The notes under the pieces: model-generated
Told to the model about the DNA's origin: nothing
Database searches by the model: none
What the model saw: only the letters and a program-made list of their open reading frames with translations
Position numbers and translations under genes: made by a program
In this document: positions 1 through 9,467 of the stretch, piece by piece
Position numbering within the stretch: position 1 is the first letter of the stretch
Layout of the letters: the number at the start of each line of letters is the position of its first letter
NCBI GenBank assembly: GCA_033064195.1
Contig: JARBJD010000118.1
Span: 142,203 to 206,202, forward strand
Origin: Blattamonas nauphoetae
Taxonomy: Eukaryota > Preaxostyla > Oxymonadida
Direction of reading: 5' to 3'
Length of the DNA stretch: 64,000 bases

Positions 1-982
1 GTGGAGGCTTCGGACACGTTTGACTTCAAGGCAGTCTGTCGCACGAGGCTTCAAAGTGTATGGAAAAGGCATCGGTTAGGGGATTGTGGGAACTACTTTC
101 AAGCCTGTCGTTGGAATAATCAATCTTGCATCGAGGACGATCGAATTGATTATGATTCAATTGCTTATCACTTCTTATTTTGGCTTGTTGTGATAATATT
201 TGCCTGAATTTCACCAAATGCATTCAAAGAGGCGTGGTATTCATCAAACATCAGAGAGAGATGAAGTGATCAAACCTCAATACAGAATTTTTGGAGAACA
301 CTCTTGCTACAACACAAGTCTACGCAGTTTTAATCCAATTTTTCTTAAATTTCATGTACTCGTTCTTTGTTCTCTTTCATTCTTCGGGTTCATGATCAAT
401 TTCGGGTTATAGGCAGTACTATGATGCGACGATCATGACGAATACAACTCGGAAGTGGCTGAAGTGAGGATGGATCCGCGATTGTAGATTGTCTTGATGA
501 AAATGTCAATTGAACTGTTCTTCTTGTCCGATTGATACAAGGTATGGTAGATGACCATCAATGAGGAACATGATGCTGAATGAGGAGGAGAGAGAAGTTG
601 TAGTGCCGAAAAGACAAAAAATACACACTTTCCAAGCCTGAACGACGTGATGGCGAGGTTGTTGTAGACTGGTCACGACCAGACTGTTCGCAACAGAGGA
701 GTCGAAACGGAACACTGAATGAGTGGAGAATCTGTGACATTGCGTGCACAGATGAGAGCAAGACACATATTAGATGACGAATAAGAGGAAGAGAAATCTA
801 ATTAACGTGTGGATCAAGATCGAGAATTGGTGAAGTGAGTTATGGGTTCGATCGAATCTGTTTTTCGAAAACACAATTGCTGCAATTTTCCCAGTCTGAG
901 GTGAAATGATTCAAAATATTATGTCGATTAAGCAAATAAAAAAAGGGTGTTGAGTCTCGAAAAATGGACCCCATTTGAATCT
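1..982. other. Unassigned leading segment
   Basis: I recognise no gene, rRNA or repeat here. The few open frames are short and have no familiar motif. If the inverted-repeat element at 983-1411 had inserted into the rRNA gene, the preceding rRNA should lie here. I searched by eye for conserved LSU motifs and found none, so this may be another insertion or an unrelated junction. Confidence 0.4.
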
Positions 983-1411
983 AATTGAGCGAATATTTTT
1001 GAAATGACACACTGGTGGTCATTTATTTTTTTCCACATTTCAGCTTTTGGCTAATTCTTTGGACTCCTTTTTTTGAACAAAGATGGATCATCGAAGGTTT
1101 TTTCAGGATCGAACCAGAGAAAACTTTTTTCGTCTTTCATCTCGATTGATTCATTTGTATTGATTCTCTCTCACAGAATCGGTTTTTGAAGACTGTTTTC
1201 ATCGTTGAGAAGCTTTTTAAGAGTTTTTGAAACAAAATAGGGTACTAAAATGGCTCTGAAAAAAATCAGTGAAATCTGTTGTGATCAAAACAAAATCGAA
1301 AGATTTCACCCCACACAAGTTTAGTGAACATCTAAATGGCAATTAGAAGAAAAAAAGTTTTTTGTCACCAACTATAGTGTGGTGTGTCATTTCAAAATTA
1401 TTCGCTCAATT
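983..1411. mobile_element. Short terminal-inverted-repeat element (MITE-like) abutting 28S rRNA
   Basis: The two ends are inverted copies of about 30 bp. The left end begins AATTGAGCGAATA and continues into TTTTGAAATGACACAC; the right end is its reverse complement and finishes at CGCTCAATT. The ~430 bp between is AT-rich and has no long open frame. Recognisable 28S sequence starts immediately to the right. I could not define a target-site duplication, so the exact ends and superfamily are open. Confidence 0.6.
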
Positions 1412-2362
1412 GAGATATGGGTTAGTCGACCCTAATGAATCGGTTAAATACCGTGATGTAAAATGGATTTTGTAAAAGCAGGATTCATATTCAGAAAGGG
1501 AAGAAGGTTAATATTCCTTCACCTTTTACGTGTGGATAATTAAAATGGCAACATAAAGAAGCCTGTACTCATCAGAAAACACATCGGGAAGAGTTTTCTT
1601 TTCTTCTTAACGACTGATAAAGCTCGTTGTTAATATTATTTGCATGAGCATTGGGCATGGAAGCGGGTTAACCGGAGAAGTGGCCAATCAGTTGGAAGAG
1701 CCCCTCTATTTATATGAGGAAGACATTTATTGTTGATTGCAAGTAAAATGGTCCGATTGTGTTTTATGATCCTTGAAACTACAGGGGACTGAATGATTTT
1801 CACACGAGGTCGTACTGATAACCGCAACAGGTCTTCAAGGTGAGGAGCCTCTAGTCGATAGAAGAAAGTAGGTAAGGGAATTCGGCAAAATAGATCCGTA
1901 ACTTTGGGAAAAGGATTGGCTCTAAGGATCGGTCCGTCGGGTTCGATGAAAGCGGGTTACTTATTTAGATGGATTGTGTTGATTTGTTGGCGGGCTTGGC
2001 AACAGGTCTGCTGATGAGTTGATATAGTCTGTTTAAGTGTGGCAGCGCGTGTCGTAAGTGTGCTTGATTGTGTGTCTATATTGAAGAGGAGACTTTTTGA
2101 TTGGATGCAAAATTGGGTGCATTTTCTCGAATCGCTTTTTAATCGAAGCGAGTTAGTTTCGGATTGTAGATCTCGATCTGCAGACGAGATTAATGGAGTA
2201 TAAACGATTAACTTAGAACTGGAACGGACAAGGGGAATCCGACTGTTTAATTAAAACAAAGCAATGTGAAGGCTGGAAAACGGTGTTGACACATTGTGAT
2301 TTCTGCTCAGTGCTCTGAATGTCAAAGTGAAGAAATTCAATCAAGCGCGGGTAAACAGCGGG
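1412..2362 (+). rRNA. 28S (LSU) rRNA, block 1 of 3 (middle portion)
   Basis: Conserved eukaryotic LSU motifs run in order: GGGTTAGTCGACCC near 1420, AAAATAGATCCGTAACTTTG near 1888, GGACAAGGGGAATCCGACTG near 2226, TCAAAGTGAAGAAATTCAA near 2322, and AAGCGCGGGTAAACAGCGGG at 2343-2362. The block has no upstream 5' half in view and is cut at AGCGGG by element A. Expansion segments are divergent but conserved cores are intact. Disruption makes it unlikely that this copy yields a normal rRNA; it may be a pseudogene or an orphan rDNA unit. Confidence 0.93.
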
Positions 2363-2380
2363 TCAACAACAATCACTCTC

Positions 2381-3157
2381 TTTTCCACTCTTTTCTTCTT
2401 TTTTTCTTCCTCTCTTCTTTTTTCTTCTTTTTTCTTCTTTTTTCATTTCCTTAGTTACCTCGTATCTTACTAAGGCTGTTTTGTCAAAAACACCAAGTTG
2501 ACCCAGGGTCAATTCTCACTTTTTGAAAAAACGACTTTTTCGACCAGATATCATTCGAAAGAGCATCGAAAAATAGACAGAATGGTGAAAGTTTCATCTC
2601 GATATCACTTCTGGTTATTGAGAAACAACCTTCTCAAAGTGAGAATTTCATAGTTACCCAGGGTAGTACTAGGACTTGTTCACTTCATATCTCGATAAAT
2701 ACTTGAGATATCGATCTGAAACTTTCACCAATCGATTTTTCATCGAAAAATGCATCTAGTGTGTCAATTTGAAAAAAGTCAAAAAAGTGAAAAATCGTCG
2801 AGTTGACCCTACGTCGATTTTGACTTTTCGAAAAACACTTTTTTTGACCAGACATCAATCGAAAGAGAATTTGAAAATAGAAACAATGGTGCAAGTTTCA
2901 TTTCGATATCTCTTCTGGTTATCGAGAAATCATCTTCACAAAGTCAACTTTTTCACTTTTTTGACAAATTGACCCATGTCATAGACCCACTCAAAACCCG
3001 GAATTTCTCCATAACCCGGAATTGACATCTCATTTAGCATAATAGACATTTCTAAGGACAGTGTTTTACTCTTAAGCTTATTCATTTCATCAGAACTGAA
3101 GAAACCATGTTGTTTCTTACGAAATGGGCTGATCTCTATCAATTGTGAAGACAGTTT
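2381..3157. repeat. Left inverted arm of element A
   Basis: About 0.78 kb that reappears inverted at 7328-8203. The outermost part is a pyrimidine-rich tract (TTTTCCACTC, then TTC-rich runs to 2445). The inner part is an AT-rich tract with repeated variants of a block meaning 'fit then GTTGACCC...CACTTTTTGA', seen near 2495, 2793 and again in the right arm near 7800. No coding potential is evident. Confidence 0.8.
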
Positions 3158-3289
3158 GCCGACCTGGACTTCCCGAGAAGAAAATGTTCTGTTATTTAGA
3201 AAAAGAGTACTACAAACTGATGGATGAATGAAATGGGTGTCTCGAAAGTACATTTTAGAACAATATGTGGGAACGATCTCGCTCATTTC

Positions 3290-4740
3290 AATCGATTGCT
3301 CTCGTCGCTCTCGCTCATCCCTCCCCATCCATCCTATCCATCCCGCTCTTCTCAATCGATTGCCCTCTTCGCTCGCGCTCATCCCTCCCCATCGATCCGG
3401 TCCATCTCGCTCATCCCTCCCCATCGATCCTGTCCATCCCGCTCTTCTCAATCGATTGCCCTCGTCGCTCGCGCTCATCCCTCCCCATCGATCCGGTCCA
3501 TCTCGCTCATCCCTCCCCATCGATCCTGTCCATCCCGCTCTTCTCAATCGATTGCCCTCGTCGCTCTCGCTCATCCCTCCCCATCGATCCTGTCCATCCC
3601 GCTCTTCTCAATCGATTGCCCTCGTCGCTCGCGCTCATCCCTCCCCATCGATCCGGTCCATCTCGCTCATCCCTCCCCATCGATCCTGTCCATCCCGCTC
3701 TTCTCAATCGATTGCCCTCGTCGCTCTCGCTCATCCCTCCCCATCGATCCTGTCCATCCCGCTCTTCTCAATCGATTGCCCTCGTCGCTCTCGCTCATCC
3801 CTCCCCATCGATCCTGTCCATCCCGCTCTTCTCAATCGATTGCCCTCGTCGCTCGCGCTCATCCCTCCCCATCGATCCTGTCCATCCCGCTCTTCTCAAT
3901 CGATTGCCCTCGTCGCTCGCGCTCATCCCTCCCCATCGATCTGGTCCATCTCGCTCATCCCTCCCCATCGATCCTGTCCATCCCGCTCTTCTCAATCGAT
4001 TGCCCTCGTCGCTCGCGCTCATCCCTCCCCATCGATCCTGTCCATCCCGCTCTTCTCAATCGATTGCCCTCGTCGCTCGCGCTCATCCCTCCCCATCGAT
4101 CTGGTCCATCTCGCTCATCCCTCCCCATCGATCCTGTCCATCCCGCTCTTCTCAATCGATTGCCCTCGTCGCTCGCGCTCATCCATCCCCATCGATCCGG
4201 TCCATCTCGCTCATCCCTCCCCATCGATCCTGTCCATCCCGCTCTTCTCAATCGATTGCCCTCGTCGCTCGCGCTCATCCCTCCCCATCGATCCGGTCCA
4301 TCTCGCTCATCCCTCCCCATCGATCCTGTCCATCCCGCTCTTCTCAATCGATTGCCCTCGTCGCTCTCGCTCATCCCTCCCCATCGATCCTGTCCATCCC
4401 GCTCTTCTCAATCGATTGCCCTCGTCGCTCTCGCTCATCCCTCCCCATCGATCCTGTCCATCCCGCTCTTCTCAATCGATTGCCCTCGTCGCTCTCGCTC
4501 ATCCCTCCCCATCGATCCTGTCCATCCCGCTCTTCTCAATCGATTGCCCTCGTCGCTCGCGCTCATCCCTCCCCATCGATCCTGTCCATCCCGCTCTTCT
4601 CAATCGATTGCCCTCGTCGCTCTCGCTCATCCCTCCCCATCGATCCGGTCCATCTCGCTCATCCCTCCCCATCGATCCTGTCCATCCCGCTCTTCTCAAT
4701 CGATTGCCTTCGTCGCTCTCGCTCATCCCTCCCCTTCGAT
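3290..4740. repeat. 64-bp / 96-bp satellite inside element A
   Basis: Head-to-tail copies of a 64 bp unit (beginning CTCAATCGATTGCCCTCGTC) alternate with 96 bp variants that contain an extra 32 bp block (CCGGTCCATCTCGCTCATCC...). Copies are nearly identical; the polymorphisms are mainly TCTCGC/TCGCGC and CCTG/CCGG. Because 64 is not a multiple of 3 and the unit has no stop in any forward frame, all three plus-strand frames stay open for about 1.9 kb. I regard those frames as a by-product of the repeat, not genes. Confidence 0.95.
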
Positions 4741-5185
4741 CCTGTCTGTCTCGCTCCCTCCTCTCCGTTCTGTTCCTCTCGATCACTCCCTCCTCTCCGT
4801 TCTGTTCCTCTCGATCACTCACTCTCCGTTCTGTTCCTCTCGTTCACTCACTCCTCTCCGTTCTGTTCCTCTCGATCACTCACTCCTCTCCGTTCTGTTC
4901 CTCTCGATCACTCCTCTCCGTTCTGTTCCTCTCGATCACTCACTCCTCTCCGTTCTGTTCCTCTCGATCACTCACTCCTCTCCGTTCTGTTCGTCTCGAG
5001 CGCTCCCTCCTCTCCGTTCTGTTCCTCTCGATCACACTCCTCTCCGTTCTGTTCCTCTCGATCACTCACTCCTCTCCGTTCTGTTCCTCTCGATCACTCA
5101 CTCCTCTCCGTTCTGTTCGTCTCGATCACTCACTCCTCTCCGTTCTGTTCGTCTCGAGCGCTCCCTCCTCTCCGTTTGTTTGATT
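4741..5185. repeat. 32-bp satellite inside element A
   Basis: About 13 tandem copies of a 32 bp unit with core CTCCGTTCTGTTCCTCTCGA and variable spacing (28-33 bp) follow directly on the 64/96 bp satellite. The shared 32 bp base period suggests that both arrays grew from a common unit length. The array runs into the 3' (C-terminal) end of the minus-strand transposase relic. Confidence 0.92.
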
Positions 5186-7256
5186 TTGGCTGTTGATCTG
5201 ACGAGTCAGAATCGATCGTAATCACTGATAACTTTTTCTTTGACGGCCTACGAGCTCTTTTCCCCTCAACAATCAACCCTGGTTCCACCAGGTTCATCAT
5301 CGCCTCCAAATCAAAACCCTCTTCAAATTCTGCGTCGCTATCGTAGTCCATATCCACAATATTGTCTGTGTCTTCCCCAATCAGAGCTTCAGTCGAGTCA
5401 GTTTGACTGAAGGACATTTGTTCAGACGTCGTCACGTGTGAGGAATCCGAATCGTCAACGGACGAGCTTTCTCGAACCTCTTTCTTCATTCGGAACCGTT
5501 TTTCGTTGCGTTTCGGATCTTACCGCTCGGCGAGGAGCTGGTCGAGGCGTTTGAGTTCCAATTTCATCCTTCGTTCCTGTTTTCGCATGTTGGCGTCGAT
5601 TGTCTTCAGTATTTTGCCTTGCTGGTGATGCCGCCATCGGTTCCTAAACTCGGGATCTGTGATGACGTGTCCGCTGATGGGAAAAAGCCCAGTCGCAGAC
5701 ACATCACCGATTGTTTCTGTGGATTCAATTGGACCGGCAAGGAGTTCTTCCATAGTGCCATCTTCAAGGATTTTGTGTCGCCATCGACCAGTCTCCCATT
5801 CTGAATCGGGATTCTCCATATTGTCCAATTCTTGAGCAATCGAGGTTGGATTCGAGTGTTCGTGCATGAGTTTTGCTAGCATTTTGCTTGGTGATGCTAA
5901 AATCAGGCCAGCCATTTTGAAGCCATTCCTGATACATTCCGAGTTCATTGCACTGTCGATAGCCGCAAAAACTCGATCAAGGAAATGATCCCGACCACGC
6001 TCATCCTTTCGTCTGGAAGGAAATGTCACACCACAGAGCCCCTCTTTCCACTTCTTGTTCGGAAGTTGATCGAGGGGCTGGAGAAACTCAGAACTGTGAG
6101 GGGAGGATGATGACGTCTACTCCCCTCTCGGCCAGCCAATCCATGAGATCAAGATTGTGTCTGCTTGAATGGCCATCAAGAATCAACAGGGCACGCTCCG
6201 GCTGGGCTTGAGTCGCGTCTGTTGATTCGTCCTCACGATTGTCGATATCTGGTGATTCTCTTATTTCAGATTCGCTAGTCTTTTCTTTTCTCGTTGTTTC
6301 CGTTGCTCTTCTTCTAATTTCTTTTCTTTCGTTTCCTTTTGTTGGAGGTGCATCTTGCGGCAATCTTCAATTTCTTTCATGATGGAATTTTTGACAATGT
6401 CCTCGAATATTGTTGACGTCATCCATCCCTTCGGTGACGTACGCATGGTTAGCCATTCTTCTTTGTGGTCTTTTAGGATGGGAAGTGGGTAGTCATTGTG
6501 GAAGATGAGATGCGATCGATAGCGTTTTCCTGACGCACCAACCACAAATAGTGATGTCATTTTCGTCATTGGTTTCGTTCGGACTGTGTAGCAACGTTGA
6601 CGGGTTGTTTGACCGATTACTTTCCCAGGTCGGAAGGATCTGTTCTGAAGAGAAGTTTCGTCAGCTTGGATGATTAGATCTTTGTGGTAGTGGTGGGTTG
6701 ACGTTAATTGATAAAGTTTTCGTAAAATGGGACAACTGTTTCGACAGTAGAGGCATTGAATCTCGCCTGATCCACCACTACAGGGCGAAGTGTTTTCAGT
6801 TCGATGTGCCTTGCCAGAAAGTGATAGACCCATCCAGCAGATGGCAACTGGGGATATTCGACCGTGGGCGTTCTTCGGGACTTGATGAACTGTGCCTGAA
6901 GGAGAATCATGGAAGAATGGTCATACTTTCAATCGAACTTGCATGTAGAGAGGACAATCATTTTTCTGGTCTAGCTTTTGGATGTGACGTAGGAGGATGT
7001 CTTCTTCGTTGACGGTGAGATAGGGAGGCCGTCCAGACCTGTGTGGTTCGCGCCCCTTTTTGATCGCTTCTTTCATCCTCCATTTTGAGGTTGGACTGTG
7101 ACCATCCTTTGATGAACATGTTCTCTTCCTCTTCCGAATAGGTGCTTCTTCTTGATACGACGAAGCGGAATCACCATCATCTGAAGTAAAGTCTATCATT
7201 TGAATTCGACCCATTTTAATTTTTTCGTTGTCGAAAGATACAAGAAAGGTCATCAC
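5130..7256 (-). pseudogene. pogo/DDE_1-like transposase of element A, frame-broken
   Basis: Read right to left, fragments in different frames form one protein. It has an N-terminal basic region with SGRPPYLT (about 7030), a middle block GWVYHFLARHIELKTLRP (about 6820) and the catalytic pieces QADETSL (about 6640), LLILDGHSSRHN (about 6150) and LQPLDQLPNKKWK (about 6060). These fit the three acidic positions of pogo/Jerky-type DDE_1 transposases. Then follow CIRNGFKMAGLI (about 5910) and an acidic tail rich in D, S and E (5489-5190). Frame changes occur near 6915, 6715, 6260 and 6090, and a TAA lies in frame at 5520. Some may be short introns (TAA overlaps a possible GTAAGA donor), but several interrupt motifs directly. 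The protein is collinear with the transposase at 9671-11634. Confidence 0.78.
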
Positions 7257-7327
7257 GATTGCGAAACGTGTGAAAACATCGATATTGAATCAGAGAAGCA
7301 CAATAAGAGTGTGAGAAATCCAGTAAT

Positions 7328-8203
7328 GAACTGTCTTCACAATTGATAGAGATCAGCCCATTTCGTAAAAAAAAACATGGTTTCTTCAGTTCTGATGAAA
7401 TGAATAAGCTTAAGAGTAAAACACTGTCCTTTGAAATGTCTATTATGCTAAATGAGAAGTCAATTCCGGGTTATGGAGAAAGTCCGGGTTTTGAGTGGGT
7501 CTATCAGACATGACTTTTTCAGAAAATTGCCAAAACATATTTTGCATCATTCGAAAGATCTTTTCGAGATAAACATGATGCAAAAAGAATCATGTTGATA
7601 TCTTCGATATTGATGGAGAAACAGCCTCTCCAAAGTTGAGATTCCTTAGTTACCCAGGGTAGTACTATCCTTTCTTCCACTCATATCTCCATAAATAGTA
7701 GAGATATCGAGATGGGAGTTTCACCAATCGACTTTTCATCGAAAATTGCATCTAGGATGAGATTTTGGAAAAAGTCAAAAAAGTGAAAAAAGTGAAAAAT
7801 CGACTAGATGGACATAGGTCACTTTAGACTTTTTGAAAAATGATGATTTTGACCCAGACATCGATCGAAAGAGAATGAAAAAACAGCACGAATGGTGAAA
7901 GTTTCATCGTGATATCACTTGTAGATATCGAGAAACAGTGATGACAACATAGACTTTTCTGACATTTTGACCAAGTTGACATAGTCCAGAATTCACTTTT
8001 CTGACAAAAGTTCAAAATCATCCAGATACGGATGGAAAGATCTCTCCGAGACGATCAGAATGCAAAAAGAATCATCTAAATATCTCTGGTGGTTGTGGAG
8101 AAACAGCAGTGCCAAAGTGAGAAAAGCTTAGTTACAAACGAGGTAACTAAGGAAAAAAGAAAGAAAGAAAGAGAGAAAGAGAGAAAGAAGGAAAGAGTGG
8201 GAA
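7328..8203. repeat. Right inverted arm of element A
   Basis: Inverted partner of 2381-3157. It includes the mirror of the left arm's ATAACCCGGAATTGACATCT stretch and ends in a purine-rich tract (AAGAAAG/GAGAAAG) that mirrors the pyrimidine tract of the left arm. It is noncoding. Confidence 0.8.
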
Positions 8204-8204
8204 A

Positions 8205-8209
<5 letters not shown>

Positions 8210-8248
<39 letters not shown>

Positions 8249-8347
8249 CTCTAATTAGGGACGCGCATGAATGGATTAACGAGATTCCCACTGTCCCTAT
8301 CTACCATCTAGCGAACCCACAGCCAAGGGAACGGGCTTGGAAGAATC

Positions 8348-8385
<38 letters not shown>

Positions 8386-8939
8386 AGAATCTGTGAAATG
8401 ATTTAGAGGGTATAGGATAGGTGGGAGAGGGCAACCTCGACAGTGTAATACCACTACTTTTATTATCATTTTACTTATTTGATTGTTGAGGAGCATTATA
8501 TGGTGTACTGGTGTGATATGTTTGTAGTCCTCGGATTATACGCAGATTGCATTTCAGGCCATATTATGATTCTGGAACTAAACGTTAAAGGAGTTGGTTT
8601 AATTTATGATGATGGGGTCTAGTTGGGGCGACTTGACTAGGTTCTACATTGTATGGCGACTCTGGGGGATAGTAGTCTTCGGGCTATGTGTACCTACGTG
8701 ATCTCATTCAAAGACATTTTCTGATGGGGAGTTCGGCTGGGGCGGCACATCTGTTAAACAACAACGCAGGTGTCCTAAGATGAGCTCAGTGAGAACAGAA
8801 ATCTCACGTAGAACAGAAGGGTAAAAGCTCATTTGATTTTGCTTTTCAGTATGAAGACAAACCGTGAAAGCGTGGCCTAACGATCCTTTGAGTTTTACAA
8901 GTGTTAAGCCAGAGGTGTCAGAAAAGTTACCACAGGGAT
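8210..8939 (+). rRNA. 28S (LSU) rRNA, block 2 of 3
   Basis: The block resumes at AGTAACTATGACTCTCTTAA and runs through the peptidyl-transferase half: AATGGATTAACGAGATTCCC near 8268, GCGGGGAAAGAAGACCCTGT near 8350, GGTGGGGAGTTCGGCTGGGG-like sequence near 8725, and AAAGTTACCACAGGGAT ending at 8939. Conservation is high and the intervening expansion segment (about 8460-8700) is variable, as expected. It stops exactly at GGGAT, where the group I intron begins. Confidence 0.97.
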
Positions 8940-9467
8940 GAATATGAATTATGTAGGATATGTGAATAGTGTGATAGTCCCAGTTAAATATATTATATTT
9001 AGCTAGTCACTTATGGAAGTAAGTGGCAACACACCTGGTTATTGAAATATATACAGAGATGTATATAATCAATAAATCATTTTATAGATGATTTTGACGG
9101 TCGGTAAGGTGTGCACCAAAATGACAATGTATGTATGTGTTTTGGTGTATGGTACGACCTATCCCAATTATAAAATAATTATTAAATCATACTTGTATAT
9201 GATTGATAATAGTAATATTGAAGTTGGTAAATATGAGAACTGTTACCATGGGTCGGCATGTCCTCCCCTGAAAACCCGTGTCCTACGATAGGACACGGGT
9301 TTTTAGCGCTTAATTAGGTGCCATGAGAGTTTTGTTGAAAATGCCTAAAGATGCTGTGATATGAATTAATTATCTATTTGTGACACTAGTAGTGTGTTTT
9401 TACGTTCCTTTTGGGTGAATCTGATGCGAAAAGAGAGAATCAGGTTCGATCAAGAGCAATAAAACTT

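Larger units (their letters stand above)
2363..8203 (-). mobile_element. Element A: long-TIR, pogo/DDE_1-type transposon inserted in 28S rRNA
   Basis: This 5.84 kb insert splits the rRNA between AGCGGG and AGTAACTATGA. AGCGGG occurs on both sides (2357-2362 and 8204-8209), a plausible 6 bp target duplication, although 5 bp is also possible. The arms at about 2381-3157 and 7328-8203 are inverted copies of each other: CCTTAGTTACCTCG on the left returns inverted on the right, and GGCTGATCTCTATCAATTG returns inverted near 7340. Between the arms lie two satellites and a minus-strand transposase-like gene. The insertion lies about 20 bp upstream of the CTCTCTTAAGGTAGC sequence, a known hotspot for R2 retrotransposons and homing endonucleases. 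Confidence 0.85.

Noticed and set aside
3224-5221. Three plus-strand frames of 643-665 codons
   Set aside because: They are the three readings of a 64/96/32 bp satellite whose unit lacks stops; the peptide is low complexity and the period is not a multiple of three.
8977-8986. CCAGTT complementary to the 3' exon AACTGG, as P10
   Set aside because: It lies on the wrong side of the GTCCC guide for a standard P10 and overlaps it, so I treat it as coincidence.
8940-9245. R2-like or LINE insertion at this rRNA position
   Set aside because: There is no reverse transcriptase, and the exact GGGAT/AACTGG boundaries, terminal G and P3-P7-P8 pairings fit a group I intron.
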